Shown here: piece after piece, positions 13,509 to 30,821 of the stretch
Layout: each line of letters begins with the position of its first letter
Position numbering within the stretch: the first letter of the stretch is position 1
Origin: Brugia malayi
Lineage: Eukaryota > Nematoda > Chromadorea > Rhabditida > Onchocercidae
NCBI RefSeq assembly: GCF_000002995.4
Contig: NW_025062478.1
Span: 7,478,001 to 7,542,000 of the forward strand
Direction of reading: 5' to 3'
DNA length: 64,000 nucleotides
Notes under the pieces: generated by a model
What the model was told of the DNA's origin: nothing
Databases searched by the model: none
What the model saw: the letters and a program-made list of their open reading frames with translations, nothing else
Made by a program: the position numbers and the translations under genes

Positions 13509-13709
13509 AAAAAATTTTACTTCATATAGCTTGTCATTGGTATTAGTACTAATTCGATGATGATCGTTTTCTGCATAATGCTTCAATTCGAAAATAACAC
13601 GTATGTGAACAACGGGAATAAATAGTGGAAACATCAAAATGCACGGCTGATCCTTTCATTTCAACTTGTATATATAATCAATGAATATTCCTTTGAAGTA
13701 TAGTACTAA

Positions 13710-13920
13710 TCTAATATCATAAATCAAAACTACTCTATATTTTTTATCCTCACAGAATTTGTACGAAGCAATTAATAATACGTAGAATTAATCATTACTT
13801 AAAGAGACCAACAACGACGAAGACTTCAACCAATATATAGTTGAAGTCATGGATTCAATCATTTCACCAAAAGTAGTTTTGGACTTTCCAGTTTGATATA
13901 TTGGATGTATTGTACTATTC
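13710..13920. repeat. Direct duplication, copy 2
   Basis: Second copy of the block at 13303-13508. Its right end reaches the stop codon of BolA1 (13915-13917), so this copy would be the 3' UTR of that gene. The BolA1 coding exon itself is not visibly duplicated at the other copy. Confidence 0.85.
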
Positions 13921-15130
13921 GGAAAAACGTTCTGTATGAATATGGGCGCATTTGGGTTGAGCCGTCGGTGCATCACCACGAAATTGTGATGTAGCGTACG
14001 CGTCGATACGGAGAGCATGCACTTGTCCTGCCAGTTCTTCCCGCAAACAGCTGTTGACGAGACGATGTATCTGCAGTACACAAAAGCAGTTAAATCCGAA
14101 GAGCATAAAAACTGATGTAGCACGGACTCTCTAATGAGTTGATAAACAGTAAATATATATACCTGCAACGTTAACTACGTCTAGATGGAGAGTAGATGAA
14201 CTTGAAACACTGATCTTTATCACAAATCCCCATGAAATGAAAACTTTTAAAATACATATATGGGAATTAAAACTTGTTAGATTTTTTGTATAACCGTATG
14301 GTTTTTAGTAGCACGCCTGGGCATTCAATCATCACTTAGGTAGCTGATAGAAACAAAAAAAATTACTTGGCAAACATTTAAAAAACATTTAGTTAAAAGA
14401 ATACAAGCTTATATGATCCAATAAATTATATAATCTCTCAATTTCAATTTTTTTACAGTAATTAGGGCAAATTTTCCAGAAGTTAATTATGGCACTTAGT
14501 AACTTGTCATTCACATATCCTCACCTGTATGGTTTGCAATCCTTCAAAACTGTTGGATGCAATCTGCACATAGAAATGCCTTTCATCGTCACTCCGATCT
14601 GCATGGTTCTGACTTTCACACTCTACTTCCAAATGAGTAGGCTAAAGTAATTTGTGCTAGAAAATTTCAGATTATATTCAGTGCGAAATTAAATCAATTA
14701 ATTAGTAGTAGCAAGTCATCGAACTGTACTAGAATAAATTTTTTGCCATTATTATGACCAATACATTTCATGTTATTTATTTCAAATCATGAATTTTTTA
14801 TATCTGATCTCCAATAATCATATAAACGAAATTAATTCGTCAAACTACATTAATTTTCTCATCTGTACATAAGATGCAAATTTTAAATTTGTTTTGCAAG
14901 CGATAAACTACAGTTCAAAACTATATTTTATTTCGGTAAACAGCGTGGAACACTATGTTTGTAACGGAAAAAATTTCGACTTAATACCGCTAGAGCTCAA
15001 TTCTATGCTCTTTTTTTTTCACTGTCACAAAATAAACCTTAAATTCCATTTGAAGCCTTTGTATGATTCTATCTTTCACAGGTCCATACCGTGCTACACA
15101 TATATGAATTGCTCTTCTTCCCAGCAACAT
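13915..15130 (-). CDS. BOLA1: BolA-like protein 1, mitochondrial Fe-S cluster factor
   Basis: BolA1 proteins partner the monothiol glutaredoxin GLRX5 in mitochondrial iron-sulfur cluster handling. Exons, 5' to 3': 15130-15038, 14641-14525, 14070-13915; every junction is phase 0 and the product is 121 residues. The N-terminus MLLGRRAIHICVARYGPVKD joins a basic leader to the family GPV motif. Exon 2 gives PTHLEVECES and ERHFYVQIAS.SFEGL. Exon 3 gives HRLVNSCLREELAGQVHALR, the BolA signature with the conserved invariant His. After VHAL the tail is unusually long (about 33 residues). An AG acceptor lies 25 bases before the ATG. The gene is divergent from paraplegin. The first exon is short and was chosen on phase plus the GPV match. 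Confidence 0.92.
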
Positions 15131-15155
15131 TGTTTAATTATGATCCAGTTTTTTG

Positions 15156-15166
15156 ACTGCGATTGA
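15156..15166 (-). promoter_or_regulatory. Candidate trans-splice acceptor for BolA1
   Basis: On the minus strand TTTCAATCGCAG precedes the BolA1 ATG by 25 bases. It could receive a spliced leader or close a 5' UTR intron. Confidence 0.35.
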
Positions 15167-15646
15167 AAAACTACCACCATGCACCTGAAACATACCTATG
15201 CTTGTAAAATAAACTCGTAACCTGAAAAAAACTAGAAAAAAAGTAACATGGAACTTAAACCGTGAAATACCCGCTCAACGAGCAACTCACTGTTTGGATT
15301 GAGAAAACCTGTCTTGATTGTAGAAGTTAATCCTTTGATTTGACTACTGTTTGAATTTGGTTTGTGGTTGAAGTTGGGAGGTTAGCGAGTGATTAGATGG
15401 AGTCTAAAAGTCGGATTCGGAATGCACTGTCACTTTTACGGCCGCCAAGGTGACATCTTCTAACAAGACAGGTCATGTAATTCAGTAGTTGTGTTCTAAA
15501 AGAGTTTGTGCGTGGAAGTACGAGAATCTGACACGTTAATTGTAGCTTAACAGGATGGGTGAAACAATTGTCTTTATTTTACGATATCCTTTTCATTTGC
15601 TCATAACGTTATTAGAATTGTTTGAAGCATGTAATATTGATCGATG

Positions 15647-15665
15647 TAATGTTATAATATTTCAG
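15647..15665. repeat. 19-nt direct repeat ending in TTTCAG, copy 1
   Basis: TAATGTTATAATATTTCAG occurs here and identically at 15779-15797. Both copies end in a consensus nematode 3' splice site. Confidence 0.9.
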
Positions 15666-15674
15666 ATCCTTTGA

Positions 15675-15871
15675 ATGGTCATAAGAAATAGCAAAATTTG
15701 GGGAAGAAGATTACAAATTTGCGCATGGGGTAAGTATCAATGCTCAGTTATCTTTATTTTATGCAATTTAAAAAAATATAATGTTATAATATTTCAGGAC
15801 TGATATTTCTGATATCATACGAGTTGGAATTGTATTTGTTCAGTGTGCATAAGCAAAGCAATTCTAGTTGA
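15675..15871 (+). CDS. Possible small single-span membrane protein
   Basis: Not recognised as a known family. Exons 15675-15729 and 15798-15871 join in phase across a 68-base intron with a GTAAGT donor and a TTTCAG acceptor, giving 42 codons. The first exon encodes a basic segment (MVIRNSKIWGRRLQICAW), the second a hydrophobic span (GLIFLISYELELYLF) and a short polar tail before TGA. Basic-then-hydrophobic composition suits a small mitochondrial or ER membrane protein. The stop is about 130 bases before the acceptor abutting the paraplegin ATG, a spacing typical of nematode operons. It may equally be a 5' UTR exon pair of paraplegin with a chance frame. Confidence 0.3.
15779..15797. repeat. 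19-nt direct repeat ending in TTTCAG, copy 2
   Basis: Exact second copy of the motif at 15647-15665, starting 132 bases downstream of the first. It forms the acceptor of the candidate small ORF's intron. Confidence 0.9.
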
Positions 15872-15994
15872 AATTATTTTTGCTGAACTGCTACTACCGA
15901 TCTCTTGAATTATGATATCCGAATTTCCAGACATTTGTTGCAGTGTGTCTTGCATTAGTATTATACTTGAACCAAAAATAAGGAAAACTGAGGT

Positions 15995-16003
15995 GATTTT
16001 CAG
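15995..16003 (+). promoter_or_regulatory. Candidate trans-splice acceptor for paraplegin
   Basis: GATTTTCAG is followed directly by the paraplegin ATG at 16004, with no 5' UTR base between. An acceptor touching the start codon is characteristic of nematode spliced-leader sites. Confidence 0.5.
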
Positions 16004-21701
<5,698 letters not shown>

Positions 21702-22137
21702 TGAACTAAATGTAATTTTAATTTTAAGGAGAAATATATATTCTCTTTTTATTTTGTGATTGTTTTCGTGTTTTTTCTAATAATGTCGAAGTCAAGCTTT
21801 GTATTTTTAATGTATGAGTTCCGAATTCCTATAATGTTGGCTTTGATCAAGTTGTTTGTCGGGATCTCCTGCACTTTTCAAAATTAATTTTAAAGCAGAA
21901 ATTTTGAATTTTTTGTATTTGATTTTAAAAGCTTCGTAATCTGAATAACAATGACTCAAGAATATGCCTGAAAAGTATATGTAATTGAATATAAAATCAG
22001 TTTTAATCAGAGTGTTTGCCAAAAAAAAAAATCACTCGAGGAATTTTGCTTTGTTTGATTTTAATAAGCTATTTTTAGGTTGTATTTCACCTTGTTTCAT
22101 AAGTCTGAAATGAAGTAGAAATTTATATAGTTTTTCC

Positions 22138-22222
22138 TAATGCTACTGGCGTATTGTCTGCAACCATATTTCAAATATCTTTCTGAACACTGCTTTTTCT
22201 AGCTTCTAGAGCAGTAGCATTA
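22138..22222. repeat. 11-bp inverted repeat with 63-base spacer
   Basis: TAATGCTACTG (22138-22148) is mirrored by CAGTAGCATTA (22212-22222). The element may be the ends of a tiny foldback remnant; no target-site duplication was obvious. Confidence 0.6.
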
Positions 22223-23499
22223 AAAAATTTTAGTAAAGCAGCTGTATTGTGTTAGGTAGTTTTTCCTAAGGTACAAACTTCGGTTAGTCAATATGCGACA
22301 CAAAACTGTTTCAGCGAAATATAAATTAAGACACGGAGATTATCCATTGAGCGTAGTTGTTAAGATTCATAACGGAAAATGTGGATTCTTTTTTCAAATT
22401 TTAAATTTTTTTTGAAAAATATTTTCTTAAAATGTATTGTCGGCTGCATCGGTATACTCGTATTTGATCTTTGTAAAAACTGCTTACTGTAAGAGAATGT
22501 TTTTGTCGAAAACTGTATAGATATTTCTTTGGGAAAGAACTTACATTTTATGTAGTTGTCCAATGGTGAGCCAAGTAAATGGATTCGATGGTTGCATTCA
22601 AAATTTCAATCAAGTCAAACAGTATGAAAGTTTGGGATTTCGCTGGAACCCTTCATTGGAAGGTTTGTGATTCTCTTCGGTTTGAACAGACTAGCAGTCC
22701 TCTATAATCGTTTTTCTTTCTTCTGTACTCATGTTGGTTCTTCATTTTGTTTGGTGAGACTCGAGGAAGTGGTTTTGAACTTTTCTTGATGCTTGCGAAA
22801 GCTTTTAGAAAGACATGGGAAAGCTAATTGAGGAAGAGCTAATTTACATTGGAAAAGAGCTAATTTCACATCTATTTATTCCACTCTGTCCTAATAACAT
22901 TTTTCCGAAGAACACTGAACTCACTAATTTTTATGGCTTTTCATCATCAGTACAACATTCCTTAGTAACAACATAAACTCTTCTAACAGTAATAGTTAAT
23001 AAAAGGGTCCAAGCTTTGCTGTGAAGGTGTGTTAAAAACTATGGAAATTTATGCTGAAGTCTTGGGGATATGAATTTAAATGCTTATATCAATTTCTCAG
23101 TTCTCAAAATAGTTTCAGTCTTGCTTGTGAGAAAGTCTTAACAAAGGCATCATTTATGAAATCGAAGAACCGAAAAAGAAAATTACCAGATTTTAGGGTT
23201 CCGAACTTGTCAGTATGCATATAAATTTTGATAAGTTGGAAATTTGTTGAAAGAATTCTGTAGTGATGAACAAGTGGTTCTACACATTGGCAATTCCAAA
23301 ACCATTTTGAGCATCTGATTTGAATTGCTGAGTAATCAGTCTTCTAGTGGGGGAATTCTTTGTATATTTATATTTTCACATCGGCGAATTGCTTGTGTCT
23401 AAGCACTGGAAACCTAGGTGTTTTAACGCTGGCGATATAATGATATCTGAGATTTTTATTTATTTGTCACAGTTTGTTCTCATATTTCCGCAAGACTTT

Positions 23500-23548
23500 G
23501 GAAAGACGTAGTGTCCCCTTGCCATGTAAGGGGACACTACGTCTTTCC
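23500..23548. repeat. Perfect 21-bp hairpin, 7-nt loop
   Basis: The arm at 23500-23520 (GGAAAGACGTAGTGTCCCC, then TT) is the exact reverse complement of 23528-23548. The loop is GCCATGT. The stem is GC-richer than its surroundings and pairing stops abruptly on both sides. It lies about 450 bases past the MEC-9-like stop codon, possibly in that 3' UTR. Confidence 0.95.
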
Positions 23549-23991
23549 TACATAAAAAACAGTCAAATGAAGTTACCTGTAAATACATCGAAGCAGATGT
23601 TTTTTAATTGCTGACAACTGTATGATATTTATTACAAGGAAGGGAAGTTGGAATATCAAATATTTATTGTTGGATTCAAAAGTTACAGAAATTGATTAGA
23701 TAGAGTCATAAAAACATTTGAAGAGTGTGAGAATGAGGTTATTGAAAGTAAGTGTAAGAAAGAAGCTTAGAATAGAAAGCAGTGGTATTCTTAGTATTTA
23801 TAATATGAAAATTTCATGTATGAAATAAATCTCCTATATATCAATAACTGGAAAGCTGAGATATAGTGCAAAAAAGCAACAAGTAGTTAGGAAATAACTT
23901 TGGTCAAAAAATAAATTTAATTCTTTGATTATGAATAAATTGTATATATAAATAGATGAGATAGATTAGGTAGATAGAAATAGGTATAATA

Positions 23992-26900
23992 TTATGTGGC
24001 CACCTGATAAAGGTATTGAAACCAGACCAAAGATGTCAAAAGACCAATTGTTGACAGTCGGATATGGTTGGTGTCGATTGTGATTCCAGCAGCAGTGTCA
24101 TTGAGACTGATCGCTGCCAAACTGTTTTTTGTGGGGATTGTTTCATTTGTTGTGTTGTTGACATCTGTCATGTTGTCTTCATTATCACTATCATGCAGCA
24201 TTTGCTGATCTGATCCTAAACTTTTTGATTACTCTTGCCATGCATGAGGTCATGTCATCCATTGGATATGTGTGTCACCACCACGTTACATAGAAGACGA
24301 ACAACCAGGTCATGAAAATTGTATGACTTAGATACATAACCAAATCAACGCAGTACGAAGAGTGTATATCAATACGAGTACTTTTCAAAAACGTTGATAG
24401 GAAGCTTATCTTGTAGACAATTTCATTATTAAAAGTTTATCAGTGAGTTATTGAAAAGTCCAAAATATTCATTCACTTGCTGAAGGTAACAGTAGAATTG
24501 TTGGACTAAAGTTGAAACTCTTTATAAGCATTTATGCAACTTACCGTTTCTAATTCCACTGGTTAATTCATGATTTTGTTTCTTAATTTCCTTCATTTTC
24601 AGCTCTTTATCTTTCAGTTCTTTAAGCTGTTTAATCCATTCAACTTTATCAATGGATATTAATTCCACTTTTTCATCACATCTGATTGGTTTCGTTTTGT
24701 TAATAACTAAATTTATTTAAATCAGATAATTACTAATTTTATGTTCAATTCTTTTCAAGTGAAAAAAAGCCTACGTTCCCTTCTTCATGAGATGTCACTT
24801 ATCAGTTACTTTTCTTTCCTGGCAAAAATCGAATATGCCGAAAAAGTTCTGATTATTAAGAAAACTCACACAGAAATCGACCACTCAAAAGCAAATCTAA
24901 GTGGACAATCACAAAAATTGTTAAATAACTATTTGTTGTCTTATTCAAGCATGGATTCACATTCACATCACATGCTCCTGCAATACATGAATTGTATTGC
25001 AGAAGCACAAATTGCATTACGGAGAAGTGTGTCAGCAATATTGAACACTTCAGACATTACCTTTTAAATTAAAAAATAACAAACTTGATTCATTGTGACA
25101 TTCATGTGTTAATATATCTTTTCTAACTTTAGCAATACATGTTGTGCCATTCTTACATACACTCATCGAACATGGATCTGATTCTGGAAGTCTTTCTTCA
25201 AGTTTACATTTATCTTTCTTAATAGGAAAAGGATTAAACGACAAAAGTGAATTTTGTGCTTCATTCTGAAATTCAGAAAAGAGAAAGTCGTCAGTCAGCT
25301 TCAAAACGGTCGAAATTTTAAGGTTCAATAATATCATCTGAAATACCGTTATAATTCTGCATTGCTTTATTGATTTTCTTGATGCAGTCCTTCTGTCCAT
25401 CTTTACATTTACAAGAATATTTTTGTATCGTTTTGTTGAAATAACACGTGGCGTTAGATTGACATTGATTAGCCATACAGCAAATATCCTCATTGATAAC
25501 ATTATCAGTAGTACCACTGCTATTCAGTTTCACACTTAATGCTTCTGTCAGCTGATGACTTTTCTGTTTCACTTCGACAGGAGATTCCAGTCCTAAGAAG
25601 TAAAAAGTTTTTAAACAGAAGCATCAAAATTCAACAATAAATTAGAATGTTTTTCATTCGTAAGAAACGCGTTTCTCATGCGCTTGTATGAAGAATGAGG
25701 TAGTAATCACATTGATGATAACCCACTAAAAGTTCACTTTTCTTATGATCACAAAAACTTTGTAATGCTTGTGACAGTGATTCATCCGCAGTTCGCTCAG
25801 GGAGTAGGAATAATTTGGAAGGTTACTTGTCTACATATTGTCACACTACCCGTGGCTTAGTTTTTATGCATAGTATTTCTGAGTATTACTACTTGTAGTG
25901 CTTTCCTATTCCTTTCCCTGTTATCGAAATTTTTCTTTAGCTCATCCAACATTCTCAAATTTTGATTTAAATTTTCACAAAATTCGTTCCTATCTACGCA
26001 TGTATGCTTACTAATTGTTTGCAATTTCTCTTGCATGTATGCTTGATAGACTTCAAAACATTTATGATTTGGCTTAACCAGGCATGTAGAGTCGCAAATG
26101 TTCACAAATTCCTTGACAAAAGCGTAAATCTTTGAACATGTTGAGGGAGTACGAGCTGCATCCACCGTACCAAAACATTTCGCATTTTTTCTTATATTTA
26201 TTAAAATAGAAGCGCTGTTCCCAGGTTCCTTGAAATAGTCATATTCAGTTGCTTTAAACTGATTCCAGTTTAAATCTCTGATCCTGATGATTTGCGGTTA
26301 ATTTGATAGACACTAATCAATTATGTTTTTTTGATTTAACATCCTAGTCTTATTCCATATTTTATTGTGTTTTAAATTCTGCTCTGAATGAGAATTATTT
26401 GTTAGATGGTTGCAGTGAACCACACAAGAAAATGGCAGACTTTAAAAGTTGAATTCAACAGGTAAATCTAATAACTAATATGTGTAGTCAAATTACATAA
26501 TTTTTACATAAATAAACCAGTCCAGATTTAATAAATTTAAATTCAGTTTAATCTGAAGCTTTTTGTAATGCTTAAAAACGGTAGATGGAAGAAAACCTAA
26601 ATTGAAATCTCCGGAAATCATTGATTCATCTTAAAACTAGAGAGCAACTTTTTTTGAGTAATCAATTATTATACATCGCTTCTTTAAACTTTCCGAACTT
26701 GAGTATTTTGCTTCGTTTTTTCCTTTCTTTTTTTTTGGTTGGGGAATGTTGAAGCACTCAACTTTCAAGATTAAAATAGTTTCAAAGAAATGTTAATCAA
26801 TAAGAACTGGAATTCATTGTCCAGGCTAGCTGAGTTAACTATATGATTTTCTATCACTAAAATCGAAATCAGATTTTGTTGATCAATGAATTACGGATGA

Positions 26901-29900
26901 ATTTAGACTGAAATACATACCATTTCGGCAACGGTTGAGATGGTCAGTGTCGAGAACATCCCAACAAATCCCTGAATTATGTATTAAAACTACCCGAACG
27001 ATGGTAATACAACAACGACTAAATAAAAGAAGTATAAATTCGTATAACCTTCCGACTTGGAAAGCACCAAATACTAACTGTTCCGATAACTCAATTTATC
27101 GTTTTTACTCAACACAAATTTTATGTTCCCTACTATATCACCTGCTCTTTCTTCAGGCAACATTTAAGATCAAAATGGGAAAAGTGCTATCATTAGACCT
27201 TAAAATTACAGAATCATTTAGTTTATAAGCTCTTTTTCAATTTATCGTTTTATCGTAGGACTTTCCAAATAATGAATTATAGAAAAAAAAATCAGAATAC
27301 AATCTAAAACCTTTTTTTTTTTAGATGTAGATAAATTTGGGATAATTTCTGTCATTTCAGTGAAGTTCTAAACTCTTATAAAGGTGAGATATTTTGATTT
27401 GAAGTGTCTATGAAATATAAAATGTGTTTTATCATCGTATAACTTGCAAATATCAGTCTGTGAAGCTCTAATCCATCGCACCTATAGCACTTTTCTGAAT
27501 ATTAGTCGATAGTTAAAGATGGGTTGAAACAAATTTTAATTCATATTGCTAATCATCTTAAAGAACAGACTTTTTTGGAAACTATTCATTGTGTTTACTT
27601 TATGAAATAATATTGCAAAGTTAAATCGTTCTATTTGGTAATACCAGATATAATTAAAAAAGGCAGAGGAAACATGAAAGAAAAAATGAATTACCATGAA
27701 TTTTACGACCTATGAATAGATTAAATTCATAAGTCATCCATCGATTCATAGTTATATCCACCTTTCATCTCTTTTACATCTTATTCAACATGCATAAAAT
27801 CTGTTCTTTACTACATTCATATAAGGTCAAAGCAGAAAATAAAGAAGTCCTATAAATTAGGTGAAGTTCATCTGAAACAATAACTGACCTCGTCTGTTAA
27901 ATTCATTGCTTAAATTTTCATCTGTTAAATTTTCACACAACACTTGGCAAGTGTTCGCATCCGAGAATATATTCATAGATTTCCCCGGACACCCATCATA
28001 CCAAAATGATCTGCAGCGATTCTTTTCATAATCGTAGTAGTAATGAGGACGCCAATTCCCTATGCCGCATTGATTACTGTACTGAGGGTCGAATGAATTC
28101 GTGCATGCTGCTACAATTTTTTGCTGAATTTATCAATAACTGCTTATTGACAGATAAAATGATAAAATATGAAAAATGATGGAAAATATGAAGAAAGGAA
28201 ATAAACCTACAAGGAGCAGAAGTGCAGTTGTAGCCATTACCTGCATAACCAGATCGACACTCGCATTGATATGATCCTTTGATATTATGACACTTGGCAT
28301 GATAGTGACATGCCCTAGGCCATGATAAACACTCATCAATATCTGCAGAAGTAGATGATGATAATGCTTATCACTGGTAAAAATAGTGTCGAGATATCTT
28401 CTTCATCGTCTAATGATAGTGATTTTCTATTTTTCGATTTAAACGAGTGCTGGTTCAGCGTATGCTATATATGGCTTGTAAAACATAAATACTACTAATC
28501 ATTTACAATTGCTTCACTTCTATACCACAGTAGTTTTTATGAAACCTCAAGTAAATTTGTCTTTCTTAAACTTTATACTTTCAAATGGAGTTTTAAGTAA
28601 AAACCTGTGCAGTTTAGTCCATCGCCTTTGAAACCAATATTGCAGGTGCAAACACCCTGCGAGCAGATTGCATTTGGACTGCACTTTGCACAGTTTGTTG
28701 TTGTCCGACCTAATATTATTTTCTATCAGGAGATAATTGTGATATGAAATATTTTTACATGCTAATTAAATTTCTAGAAATAAATTAATTTCTTAAAAAA
28801 ATTGTGCAACGAGCAATTATCTTAATTCGTTATTAAATTCGACTTTATAACAAAATATAATTCCTCTGGAACATTTTTTCTATCAGATTTTTATTACCAA
28901 ATGAAATGTACTATGGTGATTGCTGTTGGGAAATAAAAAATCAAACTTTCTCATATTACTGTGCATACCAATGCCAACGTAAGTGCATTTTTTCCCATCA
29001 CCGTTATAGCCAATGTTACATTTGCATGTATACGAGCCAACCATATTCACGCACTGTGCATTCCGATCGCAAACTGAATTTCTGTTACGGCATTCGTCTA
29101 AATCTGTAAGAAGAATTCGTAGCTTTGTTTGACTCAATGCTATAGCTTAGGATGTTATAAGTTGCAATCGTGATAGCGGTGCCTTACATATATCTCTCAA
29201 TCTCACAACAGGAATAAATCATGGAAAAATGACACAGAAATTGCATTCAAAACATTTGTGTGAACTCATTCATATAAGGGAATGATATCGGTTCACACTT
29301 ATATGAAACAGTATGAAATTTTGGACGTAAATATCTTAAAGTAGAGCACATTTCTCTGGCATTTCTAGGTTTTATTAATTGCTAGAGAGAACTAACCAAC
29401 ACATTCACCGCCAACATTTTTGACAAATCCTTCCCGACATTCACATACGTAATTGTATTTCGAATGAATAATACATATCGATGTACGAACATCACAGCGA
29501 TCGCATACTACAAAGTTATGATCAAAACAGAAGCAACCTTCTCGACATTCACACGTGTAGTGGCCAGAAGGACCAGTGGTTACAAGGAATGTCCCATCTG
29601 AACTGGACCATAAGTTGTATTAACATTATTTAGTGCGATAAAATTGAAGCATAAGATTAGCTTCACTTCAAAAGCTTTGACATTTAAAAATTAATTGAAA
29701 TTTACCAGTATCAAGCGCTAAACGTTCGCCACACATTTTTTCACAGTGATAGTGACTATAAAAGCGATTATCATTACCACCGCATCCATAGTAAAAGAAT
29801 CTCTGACAATCACCATCAGTTGCATTGAAGTAGTACCACCAGTGGCCTTTCCGATCGTCATTGCAGTATCCCGGATGAACATCTAACAAGCATACCTCTA

Positions 29901-30821
29901 AGAATGATGCAAAATTAATCTCTCCCAAAGGCGAAATAAAAATGGGATAGTAATTGGCTCCAAAAGCTTATAAAAATTTATGATTATTTAGAATGTTTGT
30001 ATTGCTCACTCAAAATATGACCTTGTTACTGAAAGATATAACAAAAAATTGAAAGTGTGCTCCTGAAATCTCTCACAATTTAAGTATTTGAACTTGCTTG
30101 GTATAAAGACTTGTCTATGGGTTTCATATGCACAACGATTCATACACTGTTGCTTGCTATCGAAGCGATTTCGATTGCCCAAACATCCACCGTAGTGAAA
30201 CTCTTTGCATTCTTGATTGGTCTCATTCCAATGCCATTTCACCTGAAATCCCAAAATTCAAGTGTCAAATGCATTTGGAAGATATTTTAGTGATGACATA
30301 TATATATATATATTGATTAAACACGAGGTCATCGTACAGGGGGCTCTATATGAATATTTAAACTTAATTGCAACTCTCCCGAATTTACTTCTAATTAGAT
30401 CAAATAAATTTTGAGTATTTTGTTTTCCAAGAGTATAAGATTGTGGGCAAAATTTCTCTCAGTTTGAAAATCATTATGGAATTTGATTTGCCTCTAGTCA
30501 TTTAAATTCTAAAAAAACAAATGAAAATCAGTATACAATTTGTAAAAAAAAGTTATTTGTACTCTTCATTTTCTTATTAAAAAAAATTCTTAACAATTCT
30601 AGATGCATCTAATATTTTTGTAGAATACAATTGAAAATATTTAGTTATAAATTCGTACTTATTAAAAGCTTCGACAATTTCAATGTGAAAGGTAAATAGA
30701 ATAACTTAGGTACGGTAATCGCATATTGTTTGAAATAGTTTTAGAGATTCATCATACAAATAAAATACCTGAAAATAGTGGCAAGGTCCGGCGTCTGATC
30801 TTTTTTTGCATCTGTCGTCAT
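23992..30821 (-). CDS. mec-9: MEC-9-like Kunitz/EGF extracellular matrix protein, 5' end missing
   Basis: In C. elegans MEC-9 is a secreted Kunitz/EGF protein needed for touch-neuron mechanosensation. Exons, 5' to 3': 30821-30769, 30242-30111, 29895-29706, 29597-29397, 29103-28969, 28709-28605, 28342-28211, 28110-27889, 26971-26921, 26228-26079, 25592-25347, 25258-25061, 24706-24545, 24215-23992; about 732 residues. Order: Kunitz (DDRCKKRSDAGPC ... FHYGGC), Kunitz (FFYYGCGG), atypical EGF pair, Ca-binding EGF (DLDECRNRNSVC), EGF, Ca-binding EGF (DIDECLSWPRAC), Kunitz (FWYDGC), Kunitz (FWYGGC), two EGF-like modules, a Lys/Glu-rich coiled coil, then a Thr/Asn-rich tail with a hydrophobic end. 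Most introns are phase 1, as for shuffled modules. Uncertain: the junctions near 28211/28110 and 25347/25258, and the signal peptide, whose exon lies upstream of 30821. Confidence 0.82.

Larger units (their letters stand above)
12671..13914. other. Intergenic between BolA1 and GHITM
   Basis: Both flanking genes run leftwards, with BolA1 upstream. I see no gene here. The right half contains a diverged direct duplication of about 205 bp (13303-13508 and 13710-13920). The spacing of 1.2 kb is longer than usual for a nematode operon. Confidence 0.6.
15131..16003. other. Divergent promoter region, BolA1 / paraplegin
   Basis: These 873 bases separate two head-to-head mitochondrial genes and should contain both promoters. 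The stretch around 15410-15480 is richer in G+C (ACGGCCGCCAAGG) than its surroundings. The right half carries splice-like signals: TTTCAG at 15660-15665, GTAAGT at 15730-15735, TTTCAG at 15792-15797 and TTTTCAG at 15997-16003. They support either 5' UTR exons of paraplegin or the small upstream ORF listed separately. Confidence 0.5.
21702..23991. other. Tail-to-tail intergenic region
   Basis: Separates the 3' ends of paraplegin (+) and the MEC-9-like gene (-), so both 3' UTRs lie here. No coding gene was recognised. Two inverted repeats occur: an 11-bp arm pair (22138-22148 and 22212-22222) and the 21-bp hairpin at 23500-23548. Confidence 0.6.

Noticed and set aside
23500..23548. 21-bp hairpin as a microRNA precursor
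   Set aside because: The stem is shorter than the roughly 30-bp stems of animal precursors and is perfectly paired, so a pre-miRNA is unlikely.
24741..25067. 108-codon plus-strand frame
   Set aside because: It is the antisense shadow of an intron and EGF exon of the minus-strand MEC-9-like gene, which has clear Cys patterns.
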